Of a stretch of DNA of 64,000 bases, positions 46,146-57,282 are shown piece by piece. Under the pieces are notes generated by a model that did not search any database, was not told the DNA's origin, and saw only the letters and a list, made by a program, of their open reading frames with translations. Source of the stretch: Dendrolimus kikuchii (Eukaryota; Arthropoda; Insecta; Lepidoptera; Lasiocampidae); assembly GCA_019925095.2 (NCBI GenBank), contig CM034401.1, forward strand, positions 8,591,838 through 8,655,837, read 5' to 3'. Numbering within the stretch: the stretch's first letter is position 1; each line of letters starts with the position of its first letter. Position numbers and translations under genes: made by a program.

Positions 46146-46467
46146 TTTTTTATTTATTTTTTATTGCAGGAGTTCTGCAGACAAGCAGACAGCCCACTTA
46201 GTGGAAAGTGGTTACCATCGCCTATGGACATTTGCAACAACAAAGGTGCTACAAATGCGCTGCCGCTCTCTTAAAGGAGACTGGAACCTAGTCACTAATA
46301 CCGGAACACAATACAAGATTGTTATGGCGGCATACTCTAGACCAGGGGTGGTCGCCATCTAGTCGAGCAAATACTCTACCACCTGGCTGTGGGTTGTTTA
46401 GTCGCCTCTTACGACAGGCCGCCGGGCCGCAGGAAATTGTATTCTTTCTCCGTTCCTGCACGGATAA
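46146..46467 (+). repeat. SINE-like repeat B, long form, nested in a SINE
   Basis: tatttattttttattgcagg to tctccgttcctgcacggata. Flanked by cgtctt at 46140-46145 and 46475-46480, a short candidate target duplication. Confidence 0.8.
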
Positions 46468-46474
46468 TCTCCCA

Positions 46475-46545
46475 CGTCTTAAGAAGACGTGGGTTCGAAT
46501 CCTGCCTGGAAAGCATGCACCACTTAGAAAAGGGTAGCCGAGTTT
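46475..46545 (+). repeat. tRNA-like SINE head, B box part
   Basis: aagaagacgtgggttcgaat then cctgcctggaaagcatgcac: B box GGTTCGAATCC. With the inserted repeat removed, the A and B boxes are spaced as in a tRNA. Confidence 0.7.
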
Positions 46546-47704
46546 CTAAGAGAAATCTGCTCTCGAAGCGTTTTCTAATTTAACTATGGAGATCGTTTTG
46601 TTACGAAATAAAAATAATTCACCGAAATTTTCAACTTTTTCACAAGTAGGTACTTTCTGGTCTTTTTTTAACCTATTTATCCCTTTATTTCAATAGTAAA
46701 ATTAAAATTTAATACATGGCGACTTTTTAAAACATAACTTATTTTATAGTATGTTAAGAAGAAGTGCTTCAAACAACTGGGGAAAAGGGGTAGTTCTCAT
46801 GGGTTACGGATTTAAGTGTGTACCAATAAAAAAGCGTTATAATACCTAATACACACCTATTTACCAACATGGAAAATGTAATAAGATTTTTTTAGTAACC
46901 TATGACGCTAAAATTTATTCATAAAATTGAGATATGGTTGATATTATGATTTATTTATTAAAAAATAAAATCAACGGCGCATATTACAATAATACAAACT
47001 AACAAAAAAGTACTTAAAATGTAGGGCTAATAACAGGTTTTTCTATAAAGTTAAATTGCGAACAAACGAGCGAACTAAATCTGTGTAAAATGCAATAAAT
47101 ATATACATAAGTTTATAAGTGAAATAAATATGTACTTACACACATACATACATAATGACAGATTACACAGATATCTAAATAAAATATATTGATAGATACA
47201 TGTAAAATACACATAATATACAATAACATTTAAATAAATAACAATATTAACTAAACATATTATTTACGTATATTCTTATTTTTTATATGATGTGGTATCT
47301 GTGCCAATAATTGATTTTACCATTAACCTTTTCAATACAGGCTTAGAATAACGAAACAATAAATTTGGTTTTGTAAGTCTTACCGTTTCGAGTAAGTATG
47401 CTATTGCTGTCATAATTCGTTACGTGAGAAGGTATGTGCAGTAGAAGAGTATTGCGTGTGCGCCGAATCGGCATGTTAAAAACAATTCTAGATAATATAT
47501 CTGGACGATCTACCTTCCCATTTACAATATCATACAGTAGACACGTATCCAACATACTTCGTCTGTTTTCGAGCGTTAATCATATTGAAAATGGTATAAG
47601 TATCTCCATAATAAGAGCTCGACAAAAAATTGTCCTAAAAATTGTTAAAGACTAATTTCTGGGAATAAATCGTTAGTTCTTATATTTTAATATTCTAGAT
47701 TTAT
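46546..47704. other. Nothing recognised
   Basis: AT-rich. Overlapping frames on both strands at 47343-47655 have no domain. Confidence 0.4.
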
Positions 47705-47723
47705 AGGGTAGGGTAGGGTAGGG
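47705..47723 (+). repeat. (TAGGG)n, four units
   Basis: agggtagggtagggtaggg. Not the insect telomere unit TTAGG. Confidence 0.85.
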
Positions 47724-48284
47724 AATTTCTTTGGTACTATGCAAAGATCTCCCACAGGAAACATCACAAAAGTGTAACATGAAATTATGATTGAAAACAC
47801 TGTGTCAAAATTTAGTACAAGAAATATTATTCAATCCCTAGAGAGAAGTAGAAATCTGAAAGTCATACTGAGAAAATAATATCTGTAAATTTGCTTCTAG
47901 TAGCCCTAGTCCCAGTGGGCTCGGCCGCATATTATATCCCAATTATAATTTCATCTGGCGAGGGCTTGTTACTCTCATAAATAGCTTAGCAACGAAAGGT
48001 TTAGAAGCTCGATTCAATTTGGCAGGGTTCTTAATGCTCTTTAAGTACTATAGGTGGGTAAAACGTAAAAGTTTTATTCGAGTGGTCAAAATTCACCAGA
48101 AAACCTGTATAGTTATTTACTGTTGACTTTCAAACTTACACGGGTATTAATGTATTTCTATTATTCGATTACTCGTAATATGATAGGATTTAATTAACTT
48201 CTAACTCTGTGCCGTACTTTTTCAATGTAAATTGTTAAAATATGGAATAGTAGCGTAGTTAGATACATAGATAATCATATTCTT
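47724..48284. other. Nothing recognised
   Basis: No supported gene or repeat. Confidence 0.4.
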
Positions 48285-48585
48285 GCGACGCTGAAAGTGG
48301 TTACCATCCCCTATAGGTGTCTTTAGCATAGGATAAAGAGGATAGAGGGGAAGACAGGAAGATTGGGGTAGAAAGGAATGGGGTATGGGATTAGAATAGA
48401 GAGGTGGGGCAGGGAAGGTTGGGAAGTGGGCCATCGAAACTCCCACTCATCGCACGAAACACGATTAGCTCAAAGCTAACCGGTTTCCGCCGCTATTCTG
48501 TGAGAGCGTGGTATCATACCCATCAAGCCGGGACCAGGAGCTGTAATTAAGATATTGATTCTAGCACGGCTCTACGACGTCAAAA
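48285..48585 (+). repeat. LINE-associated dispersed repeat
   Basis: ctgaaagtggttaccatccc, agtgggccatcgaaactccc, ctattctgtgagagcgtggt and tgattctagcacggctctac follow the order of a common lepidopteran non-LTR 3' region. Confidence 0.6.
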
Positions 48586-48892
48586 TAGAAAAGGTCAAAG
48601 CTTAGTAATTTTAAGGTACTTTTAAAAAGTCTTTTTATTTTAAACCCTGGTCTTATAGTGCTTTGAAAAATAACGTCAGGAAGCTGCTTCCAGTTTTTTT
48701 CTATCTTACATAATCAAAACTATACATAAAACAGTTCCATAAATAAAAATGTTTGCATCATTGCAATATGATTGGACATTTTAAAGAATCAATGTTAAGC
48801 AACAAATCAAATGTAGAACAGACTCTGATAATTGTATTAATTGTTAAGAATAAGTGTAACACCGCAGCTATTTTTGCAAATCTAACCTTTAG

Positions 48893-49020
48893 ATATCGAG
48901 CCTCTATCGCCATGTTATTGTAAGTGACATTTGGACCTAAATATGTTTTTAGACCTAAGTATAGTTTTACAACAAAGTACAAATGTCGTTTACGATATAA
49001 TGGCGGTAATGGCTCGATAT
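48893..49020. mobile_element. Palindromic MITE, copy 2
   Basis: A 128-bp unit with ends atatcgagcctctatcgcca and ggcggtaatggctcgatat, near-perfect inverted repeats. Same family as 23831-24042, with a shorter centre. Confidence 0.8.
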
Positions 49021-49617
49021 GTCATATACAAAAGTGTACAAAAGTAATAATTCGTTATTTTGATTAAAACTTCGTTTTTGGATAAGGAGATAAAGAAGTA
49101 GTAGTAAATTAATGTGAACTATTTTCCAACGCACCAAATAACATACGCTTTTTATCTAATAAAAGTAATTTGATCAGTAAGAAACTGACCGCGTTCGAAG
49201 ATTCCGTCGGAGCTTTGTTTCACAAGCCTTGAGGGCAAAGTAATCAAAAAATTGCTCAAGCGTTCTACAATAGAGCAAACAAGAACATCTTTAGAGGAAA
49301 TATTTTAATTGGATCTTCTTGAAAATATTTTATATCAACGACCTATATTTCTCCTTTGCTATTTTTGCCGTAACTTTAATCAGTTCTACTTTTTTCATTT
49401 AAATATGACTCTAGTTTATATAACGTAACAGAATAAAAAATAAAGACTATATGCTTCAAGGCGGTTGCAACGAGAAAGGCCAATCGTTGTCAGTGTTGCC
49501 ATCTTATATAATAATATTTAATAGGATAATCAATACAAACAATGTAATCACCAATAATAATTGATTACAACATATTTATTTATTTTATACAATCAGTAAT
49601 CTAACTCATTACAATAC
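49021..49617. other. Nothing recognised
   Basis: No supported gene or repeat. Confidence 0.4.
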
Positions 49618-49880
49618 TGGATGCATGGAAGAAGACTGTCAAAACAAATGTATGACAACAGTGTGCTGATAGACCACAGAGTAGTTACCATGAACAAATC
49701 ACAGATGTCTTAAAGAATAGCCAGGTAACAAAGCACGAGTATGTATGAAGAAAGTAATGAAAGTAGATGAAGCAAAAGTTCTATGTTAAGATCGTAGCAA
49801 GGGGAAATCCATGGCCTCGGCCTACCCCTCTAGGAAACAGGCGTTATAATATGTATGTATTTGTGTATGTACAATACTGG
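49618..49880 (+). pseudogene. RTE-like LINE C-terminus, plus, badly decayed
   Basis: Pieces in plus frames follow the order of the insertion at 36721: SKQMYDNSV, HEQITDVLKNSQVTKHE, KKVMKVDEAKV and MASAYPSRKQA, then a (TATG)-rich tail. Several frameshifts and stops. Confidence 0.7.
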
Positions 49881-50899
49881 ACTAATCTAATACTTTGGAC
49901 GTCACGGTCAGCTTCTTTTTCGTAAGAAAAACATTTTGTAAACATCGAGGCCATTCGGAGAAGTTTCATCAAATATCATGACGGTAAATATCTCTGAGAG
50001 ATAACTGAATTATTTATATAGAGCACTGAGTGAACATGCGTTCCTGGACGGACGAATGTACACAATTTAGCACTTATGACCCGTTAATAAATGATAAGTG
50101 TGGATGCGGCGGTATGAGGGAGTCTCACGGAACTTTAAGGGTGTTATCCACTGGCGGAAGTAAGCAATTGTCGTCGACTTTTATTTTACAGGCTTTATGT
50201 TCTTTATTGAGCCTCTTCCTACACCTTATCGACAATTAATTTACCTTATTATCGCAAATAATGTCAAAATTCAACCAATGGTAAGGCAAGTGAATGAATA
50301 GTAAGACACGGAAACGTCGCTATAATAAAAATCCAATCTGCAATTTCAAATCCTAGCAACTATTTCTTATTTAAGTGTCTGTGTATGGTTTCTCTTGCTA
50401 GATGCCCACTGCCCATGTATTGTGTTCAAAAAGCTACAATAATAATTTATATTGGGTGTAGTTAAATTTTGGGATATAGCCAAATATTAGCGATTTTTTT
50501 ATTTTATCAACTGTATAAATAAATGGGTTTTTAACCACAACCTTGTGTGGTTATAAAACTTAGGGTAATTCCACATAGACTATGCAATTTCCAACAAGTT
50601 AATAGCATAACATAGCTCATATAACATATACTACATATTTGCTTTAGCAATGGAAGACTGGTTTACTTTGTGATCCAATGGGGTGGCGATATCCAAGCAA
50701 ATTATGGGTTTTCCTAGAAATAACAATATCCTTTAACCCTACGAATTATTAGTGTAACTCACGCCAACTAACATGAAGAGTAACGGGAAACTAGAAATGC
50801 TCTTTTTCTAGGCGTGAAGATACGGGTGTTGAAATTATGTATAAAAGAAAGTAATATACATTATTAATTAATGAAAGCTATGTGTGTGTATCCTTTAAT
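49881..50899. other. Nothing recognised
   Basis: No supported gene or repeat. Confidence 0.4.
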
Positions 50900-51020
50900 T
50901 TATGTTGCCTGGACGAGATCGCTTTAAGGCCGCCTATTGCATTGCCTATAAAGTATTGTAATTATGGTTTGTTTTTGTAATTATGTATTTTGGTGTGCAA
51001 TAAAGTTTTCTATCTATAAT
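50900..51020 (+). repeat. Jockey-like LINE 3' UTR tail, plus
   Basis: ttgcctggacgagatcgctt, taaggccgcctattgcattg and gtgcaataaagttttctatc: AATAAA and a TCTA-type tail show the 3' end. Confidence 0.75.
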
Positions 51021-52514
51021 TTACTTAATATCACGATTTGGCAACCAAAGGTAGCAGCATTAAAGAAAATGCACAGACATTATTGATTAGAACGTATTAT
51101 TTACTGACCGGTTCCCATATCTTAACCACCGTTCATTAGTCTTACTAACGGTTAAAATTTGACATAAGCTCCTTACAAGACCTAATGCCAAAATTCAACC
51201 AATGGCAGGGTAAACGAATAAATAGCAGGTAATATATAGGAACCGATCGCAAAAGGTAAAACCTTCACTATAAAACCCAGTCACTACATAGGTACTTATT
51301 TATATAATATGTAGATCTACTTCTTGTTTGCTTGCTATCAACTTCCCAGTATTACATTGTTATAAGTTAACCTAAATTATTAATATCATGTCCACCAATT
51401 GATGTAACTCCCTCGGTTATAATATAACACTGTAATATACGACACATCGCAAAATCAATCGTGTTTACAACTCCTGTGGGATGTCTGTTCGCAACATTGT
51501 GACGCCCGTGAGGCAGTAACTCCGATTTATTGAAGCTATTAACATTCAAATAATAATTTCACACTTTATAGTCCAATAAAAGTATTTTAACACCGCTTCT
51601 CGGTTGGTGCATAATTAAATTTTATCTAGTTAAATAATGTTCATACATAAAATTGAGTTTAAAACACCTTAATTCATTAAACAGACAGTAACTACTATTT
51701 TAACAGATTTTATTCAACTGTTTTAGAGTGAAGTTTAATATTCGTACTGCTTTTACTTCGAAAGTTTTATTCTCGAATAAATTTCAGTTATGATTTAGGG
51801 TTTAAGATAAACGCTAGATGTAATAAGAAGCTAGTTGTAATACATAAGTCTATCAGATACTTTAAATTGTATTTTATGATTTTATACTAAATATTTCACT
51901 TCAAGCCAGCTTCTAATCTACGAATTTTTATTTTTTAATACTAACTGAATGTAACAAACTAGAACTATTAGCTAAAGAATCTAGACCTAACAACATGAGA
52001 CCGAGGTCTGACGCATGTAAATATATTATTCCTAAATATAATAACGTGTATGGGACAAGGCGCGAGAAATATATATCACCAATCATTGTAAATGATCTCC
52101 CAGAGGACCTGCTGCAATCGAAGTACAAAAATATCCATAAATCGATCAAATATAGTCTGAAAAGTTACTGATTTGTAAAGCGGACCATCGGGCTCACATG
52201 TGCAGACCTGGGACTAAAACAGAGCCATAGACTAAAATGATGATAACCCCGCTTTTATTATCAAATCAGAACTAAACACTAGAATGATGATTGATTGATT
52301 GATGATTACTTGTCTCTGCTCCTATTTTTGATATAACAATATTGTGTACATGACTCTGATAAACTCATGAGGTTTTTGTGCTACAGTCAAATGTATTTTT
52401 AAAGTATATGAATGTAAGCACACTGCAAAATAAATTAAAATAAAAAAGGATAGAATATATGACTTTCTAATCTGATTTTTTTATTTTACATACTAAGGTC
52501 CATTTATCAAAACG
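51021..52514. other. Nothing recognised
   Basis: No supported gene. Frames at 51367 and 51928 lack domains; 51928-52149 may be repeat-derived. Confidence 0.4.
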
Positions 52515-52680
52515 ACTCATTGACTCTTCAGGTGATCAGAGGTAGTGCCCAACTCGGATAATGGATTAGTATGACGTTCTAGCAAGGAAACGTAGCCAGC
52601 CTTCGGGGCATCTTCCCCACAGAAGACGGTGACCTGCTCAGTATTCTACGTATAGTCTTAAGGGGCTATGGCTAGAATAC
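52515..52680 (-). repeat. Hairpin-ended repeat, opposite copy
   Basis: gactcttcaggtgatcagag, caaggaaacgtagccagcct and agaagacggtgacctgctca, ending in a stem gtattcta...tagaatac (52641-52680). Inverted relative to 54570-54685. Confidence 0.75.
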
Positions 52681-53111
52681 AATATAAGTAAATTACGTTT
52701 TCTTTTATAGTATTAGTTTATAAAGTTATTGTCAGAAATTTTATATTGACCTAAATACATCTATGTATATTTTAGCCTTCTAAGTTCATACTAGAGGAAT
52801 AGAATTCCCTTCGTTGAAAATTGTATTTTATTTAATTTGCGTCCCCATTTCTTAATTTATGTAAACTTTACCTGAATCACATTATCTAGAAGATATCGTT
52901 TTTAGCTATAAAACTGCCCATTGTTCATATGGTTCATACTATGGTTTTGTTATTTTTTTATAATTTTAAGTTATTCTAGTTTTTCTAGTGAATAATAGGG
53001 GTGTGTATATATCTTCTTAAACTTTGTTTTCCAGCAATGTTCTCATGTGTGCTGTAACACTTTGATCTATCTGGTGACAAATAACTATAATACCTACTCG
53101 TCAGACTCGAA
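52681..53111. other. Nothing recognised
   Basis: No supported gene or repeat. Confidence 0.4.
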
Positions 53112-53330
53112 TATTCTATATCCTCAAATTAAGCAAGTTACTATATTTATGGGGAATATAAAAGGGACCATTCCAGCGCCGATCTCAGACATTCAGACCA
53201 TAGTAAATATAGAAAAGTGCGGTTGCGAAATTTATCATGCTAAGAATGAAAACCTGTGGAAGCCTCTGTATTCTAGTGAGCTAGGTCGACAAAGGCTCAA
53301 CCACAGAGGCCGTTTGTGCAAATGATGTAA
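53112..53330 (-). repeat. tRNA-derived SINE, decayed
   Basis: gcctctgtattctagtgagc and gacaaaggctcaaccacaga form the head on the minus strand. The rest matches 22230-22400 loosely in order. Confidence 0.5.
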
Positions 53331-53367
53331 TTTTAAAGCTAAAACCATAGGTTGATAATAATTTAAT

Positions 53368-53548
53368 ACTCATGTATGTCTTGGAAGACCACGGGTCATA
53401 AAAATGACCCGGATTTTTGGAGAGCGTATGTGGGGCCTTGGCAAGGCCAAGACGTGGACGCCCCTTAGAAAAATCTAATCTAAATGTGGCGTGACACTGA
53501 CCGGCGATTATCTCTGTCTACGCCATATAAAAATGCACCCAAATACAT
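53368..53548 (+). repeat. Dispersed repeat, inverted copy of 19816-19995
   Basis: gggtcataaaaatgacccgg (itself a small palindrome), atgtggcgtgacactgaccg and gcgattatctctgtctacgc. Confidence 0.75.
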
Positions 53549-53669
53549 GCCCAAATCAGTGTAGAACTACTAAATTACTTAAACTTTAATTTCCAATCAT
53601 TGTTCTCATGTGTTGTCCGATTCTGTATCTATTCACAAATGAAGCAATTATAAAGCTAAGAACATAGGA

Positions 53670-53765
53670 TGGGATCCCATCGGATACCGGCGTGTCGTTA
53701 AACAATCAATGGGCCGATTAAATCGGGGATGGGTTCGATCCCGGCCTCGCCATTATTACTGGTCG
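53670..53765 (+). repeat. Possible tRNA-like SINE head
   Basis: gatgggttcgatcccggcct contains a good B box. The upstream part has no convincing A box or cloverleaf. Confidence 0.3.
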
Positions 53766-54569
53766 CTTGCGGCCTCACACACGAATTAACTTTGTCATTA
53801 AACTCGCAGTTTGATGTAACGTTATTAAATTTCAACAGTTCTAGCCGGTGCCCTGTTGATTAGTGTGGAAGACTAGTTATGTGAAATATTAGGTGTAGTT
53901 AGTCTTTTTGAAAAAATATATAATAAGTGAGTATGTAAGAGTTGGACTCGCACTTGGAGAGTTCTGTAATAACGTAACTTTTTGTAAAAATAACTCTTTT
54001 TTTTTAAACGAAATTAAAATGTATTAAAATGATGCAAAGGAGCGGTTTTCTTTGATACCCCTTGCGATTAGAAAGAAATAAGAAAGAAAGAAAGACATAT
54101 TTTATTTAGGACAAATACAAAATACAGTATTATCAAACAGTAAAATAACAGAAACAGTATAAGTCCTAAAATTGGACCCAGTCTTAGCATATGCTGACTA
54201 ATTAAGACCAGCGCTGTTCTTCCTTCTGGAACCAGCAGGTGAAGTCACAAAGGACAATACAACACACACAATAATACATAGTGTACAATGCAATTCAATA
54301 ATGATAAAAAACTATAACGTATTTAAACACAACATATCATACGTGTGATCACGTGTGCACAGCAAAACAAAATGAGAAGAGAATAAGTATATAAAATAAA
54401 CAAATTATAATAAAATGAATGTTAATTACTCATTAGTCTTATTTCCTGCATTAGATTGTAATTTTAATGTTGTATCACTAAGATGATGAGAAATCTATAT
54501 TACTACAATAATATAGATATTATAACATATAATCGAATACAATGCAAGAAAACTTAACTTATTTGTATT
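53766..54569. other. Mostly nothing; short GAAA repeat at 54071
   Basis: gaaagaaataagaaagaaag near 54071. 54090-54240 may be another LINE 3' UTR. No gene. Confidence 0.4.
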
Positions 54570-54685
54570 GTATTCTACTCATAGTCCCTTAAGACTATAA
54601 GTAGAATACTGAGCCCAGATCACCGTCTTCTATGGGTAAGGTACCCAGAAGGCTGGTGGCTACGTTTCCTCGCTGAATGTTAATT
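54570..54685 (+). repeat. Hairpin-ended repeat
   Basis: Stem gtattctactcatagtc (54570-54586) with gactataagtagaatac (54593-54609), 16 of 17 paired. Then tgagcccagatcaccgtctt and agaaggctggtggctacgtt. Confidence 0.75.
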
Positions 54686-54889
54686 AAAAATTCAAATAGC
54701 ACTTGTGTCTTGTCTTAGATTAGCCTGTGCAATTTGGTGTACATTCAAAAATTTCTTAAGTTTGACCCTAAAAAGCGAAACTGAACGTACATTTCTCATC
54801 GGTGGAGGACTATTATTCCAATACCTTGATTATGTACCCTAATTTCAAATTACAAGTCCTTACGAGGATTACAAGTAAGTTGTTTTTTT

Positions 54890-54975
54890 ATTGCCTGAAA
54901 CAGGCAAACAGGTAGATGACCCACCTAATGCAAAGTGTATGTATGTAGTCCCCTATAGACGTGTCCTTAATTACA
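54890..54975 (+). repeat. Short dispersed repeat
   Basis: ttattgcctgaaacaggcaa, gtagatgacccacctaatgc and gtcccctatagacgtgtcc, related in plan to the start of repeat B and to 48285. Confidence 0.5.
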
Positions 54976-55979
54976 ATATTTTCTAATATTGACAGAGTGT
55001 TATCAGAAACGTTGAACTACCCATAAGTATATAACTTAAAATCGATCCAGCGCGGGTCAGTCAATGCACAATGTAGTTGTCCATAGACAGAACCAATTTC
55101 CACTGTTGTTTTTATTTTTTTTCACTCTTTTCCGTCTTATAGTATATTGGAATGGGAGCATACTTTTCACAACTGTGAACGAATTACTCCTTAAAAATTA
55201 TTCCTCAGTTACATAAATGTATTTCGGCCTAATATTAAAGTTATTCTAATTTTCACAGTTGTGTAGCGATATATACCTTTATACGAACCCTTTTTGACAT
55301 TTTCCATCCATGTAGATGTAGTATATTTGATGAAAAATAACTTTGTATTAATAGAGAGAGATAGACGATTTTCTAAGGGGTCCTTTGTAGGCAATATGAC
55401 AAACGAACTCTGAAGACATCCATTCTCATTTCAACTGCCATAGGGATGAAATTCTCAAAGTACTTATTCCAGACATCATATTCTTTGCCATTTTCTTTTA
55501 AAGGGTTGCTTAATTAAAATTCTAACTAAACTAATATTTTTCTGTGAAAAAGCTATCAATTTACTTTTAAACTAGTAAGTTTCCAAGAATCTTATCGAAG
55601 GTTATTCATTTTTTTTTTATTGTATTGGTATATAAAAAGAATGCAATTTTTTTAATTTTTGTTTGAATTAAGGCTTACGTAAACAACTGTCTTCTTTTAC
55701 GCCGTTGTTTATTGTTCAGAACAAAGAGCTGTCTTCGCCCCTGCAAACAGAGGTACGAGGCGACATTGACAGATGGGCGTACTTCAACGTACCTTCTAAA
55801 ACTAAGATAATTAAACTACTTACAGCCTACGTACACCGTAATTTAAAAATCTAAAAGGCCAAGGTGACACAAATCACTGCTCTCAGAGATCTTAAAGAAT
55901 AAGTTACTTAATGTTATTTAAATTTAATTTAGGGCTTACTAGTTAGCTTCTACAGTGTATATTTTGCTTCAATATTATC
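54976..55979. other. Nothing recognised
   Basis: No supported gene or repeat. Confidence 0.4.
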
Positions 55980-56200
55980 AGCCCTTAAAAGCCTTACTGC
56001 TTTGCTTGTGTTTATCCGCAACAGTAGTAAGTGCAGATTGCCAGATTTCACACATCGGTCATCTCAATGTTCAGTATTATCTCACGAGATTTATTTTCAC
56101 CATCAGTAAGTAATTATTGAAATAGCATCCATTCGATTACAAATAATTGGGAATAAGACACAGATGCATTAGCCATTAGAGTCATAAGAAGTCTGCTTCA
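55980..56200 (-). repeat. tRNA-derived SINE, highly diverged
   Basis: tgcagattgccagatttcac, acatcggtcatctcaatgtt and agatttattttcaccatcag align in order with 26690-26790. Confidence 0.6.
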
Positions 56201-56566
56201 ATAACCCACAAAATCTATCAGATGACCTATAAAGAAAAGTCTATTAATACATAAATACATCAAAAGAAAGAAAATTAAAGTGTCTATCTGTGATTTCAAA
56301 ATAAATTAACAAATTTACCTGAAATCTAAAGATACAAAGCCTAATCATACATAAATGACTGTTTTTGGAGTTTTGGTCTATGTTGATGTCGGTCTGTTTG
56401 TTTATCTAAGCTTCAAAACGGCTCAACGGATTTTATTGAAAATTTTAACGATTAAAACTGAAATTTCTTATTAAAACGTGTAAAATAAAATGCCGCGCTT
56501 AAAACAGTTTAAACGTATTCTTTTGTCTGTACTAGTCGTGAAAACTTAAGAAAATGCTAATACATA
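56201..56566. other. Nothing recognised
   Basis: Resembles a decayed LINE tail (cttcaaaacggctcaacgga near 56411). No gene. Confidence 0.4.
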
Positions 56567-56596
56567 ATCGACGCCCCCGGGGAATAAAATCGTAAT
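56567..56596 (+). repeat. Terminal inverted repeat, left
   Basis: atcgacgcccccgggg then aataaaatcgtaat. Mismatches to the right TIR at positions 15 and 25. Confidence 0.92.
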
Positions 56597-57194
56597 AAAC
56601 AAAAGTAAATTTTACAGGACGAGCAAAAAACTGTTATTCTGTTTTAGCTCATAACGTAACCGGCCTATATTATCATATGATATACCATTTTATTCAACAT
56701 TTTTTTCTTAATAAGTGGCTATAGAATAAAATAAAATATAATGTATACTTTTGAAGTTATTACGAAAAATATATAATACTGATTTTATATTTAGGTGTAT
56801 CCTAAGTAACGGCATATAATCATTTTATTCTCGTAAAGTTGTAATATAATGAAAACCATAACCGTATATTACGATGTTTTTCTACAGTACTTTCATGAAT
56901 GAACTGTAATTGTAATAAACCAATACTATTTTGTTCTTGTAAAAGTTACCACTGTCTTTTTTCGTATAGCTATATAACAACTTTGTTTTTGTATAAATGC
57001 ATTCAACGTTAACATCGTAATATGCAGTAATGTTTATGAATTTTGATTATAAATTACTGTAACTGTTACTGTTATACCACTACTGGGTACTTGGTGGGTG
57101 CCTTTGTAAACTTTTCACATTATTTATTTTATAGAGTGACTCAGTCAGTACACATAGCGAATATAAATTTAAAAAAATTATAATAAACATAATC

Positions 57195-57200
57195 TTTATT
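57195..57200 (-). terminator. Polyadenylation signal of the transposase gene
   Basis: AATAAA on the minus strand, about 85 bp past the stop codon. Confidence 0.5.
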
Positions 57201-57282
57201 TAGGAAGATCACAATTGTTACAATAGGCATTAATCACTAGAATTTAGATTAGCATCAATCAGTCTTAGTTATAAAAAATCAA

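Noticed and set aside
46480..46520. True tRNA gene at the GGTTCGAATCC box
   Set aside because: A and B boxes are separated by an inserted repeat and no paired acceptor stem is visible; it is a SINE head.
47705..47723. TAGGG repeats as telomeric sequence
   Set aside because: Lepidopteran telomeres use TTAGG; only four units of a different repeat.
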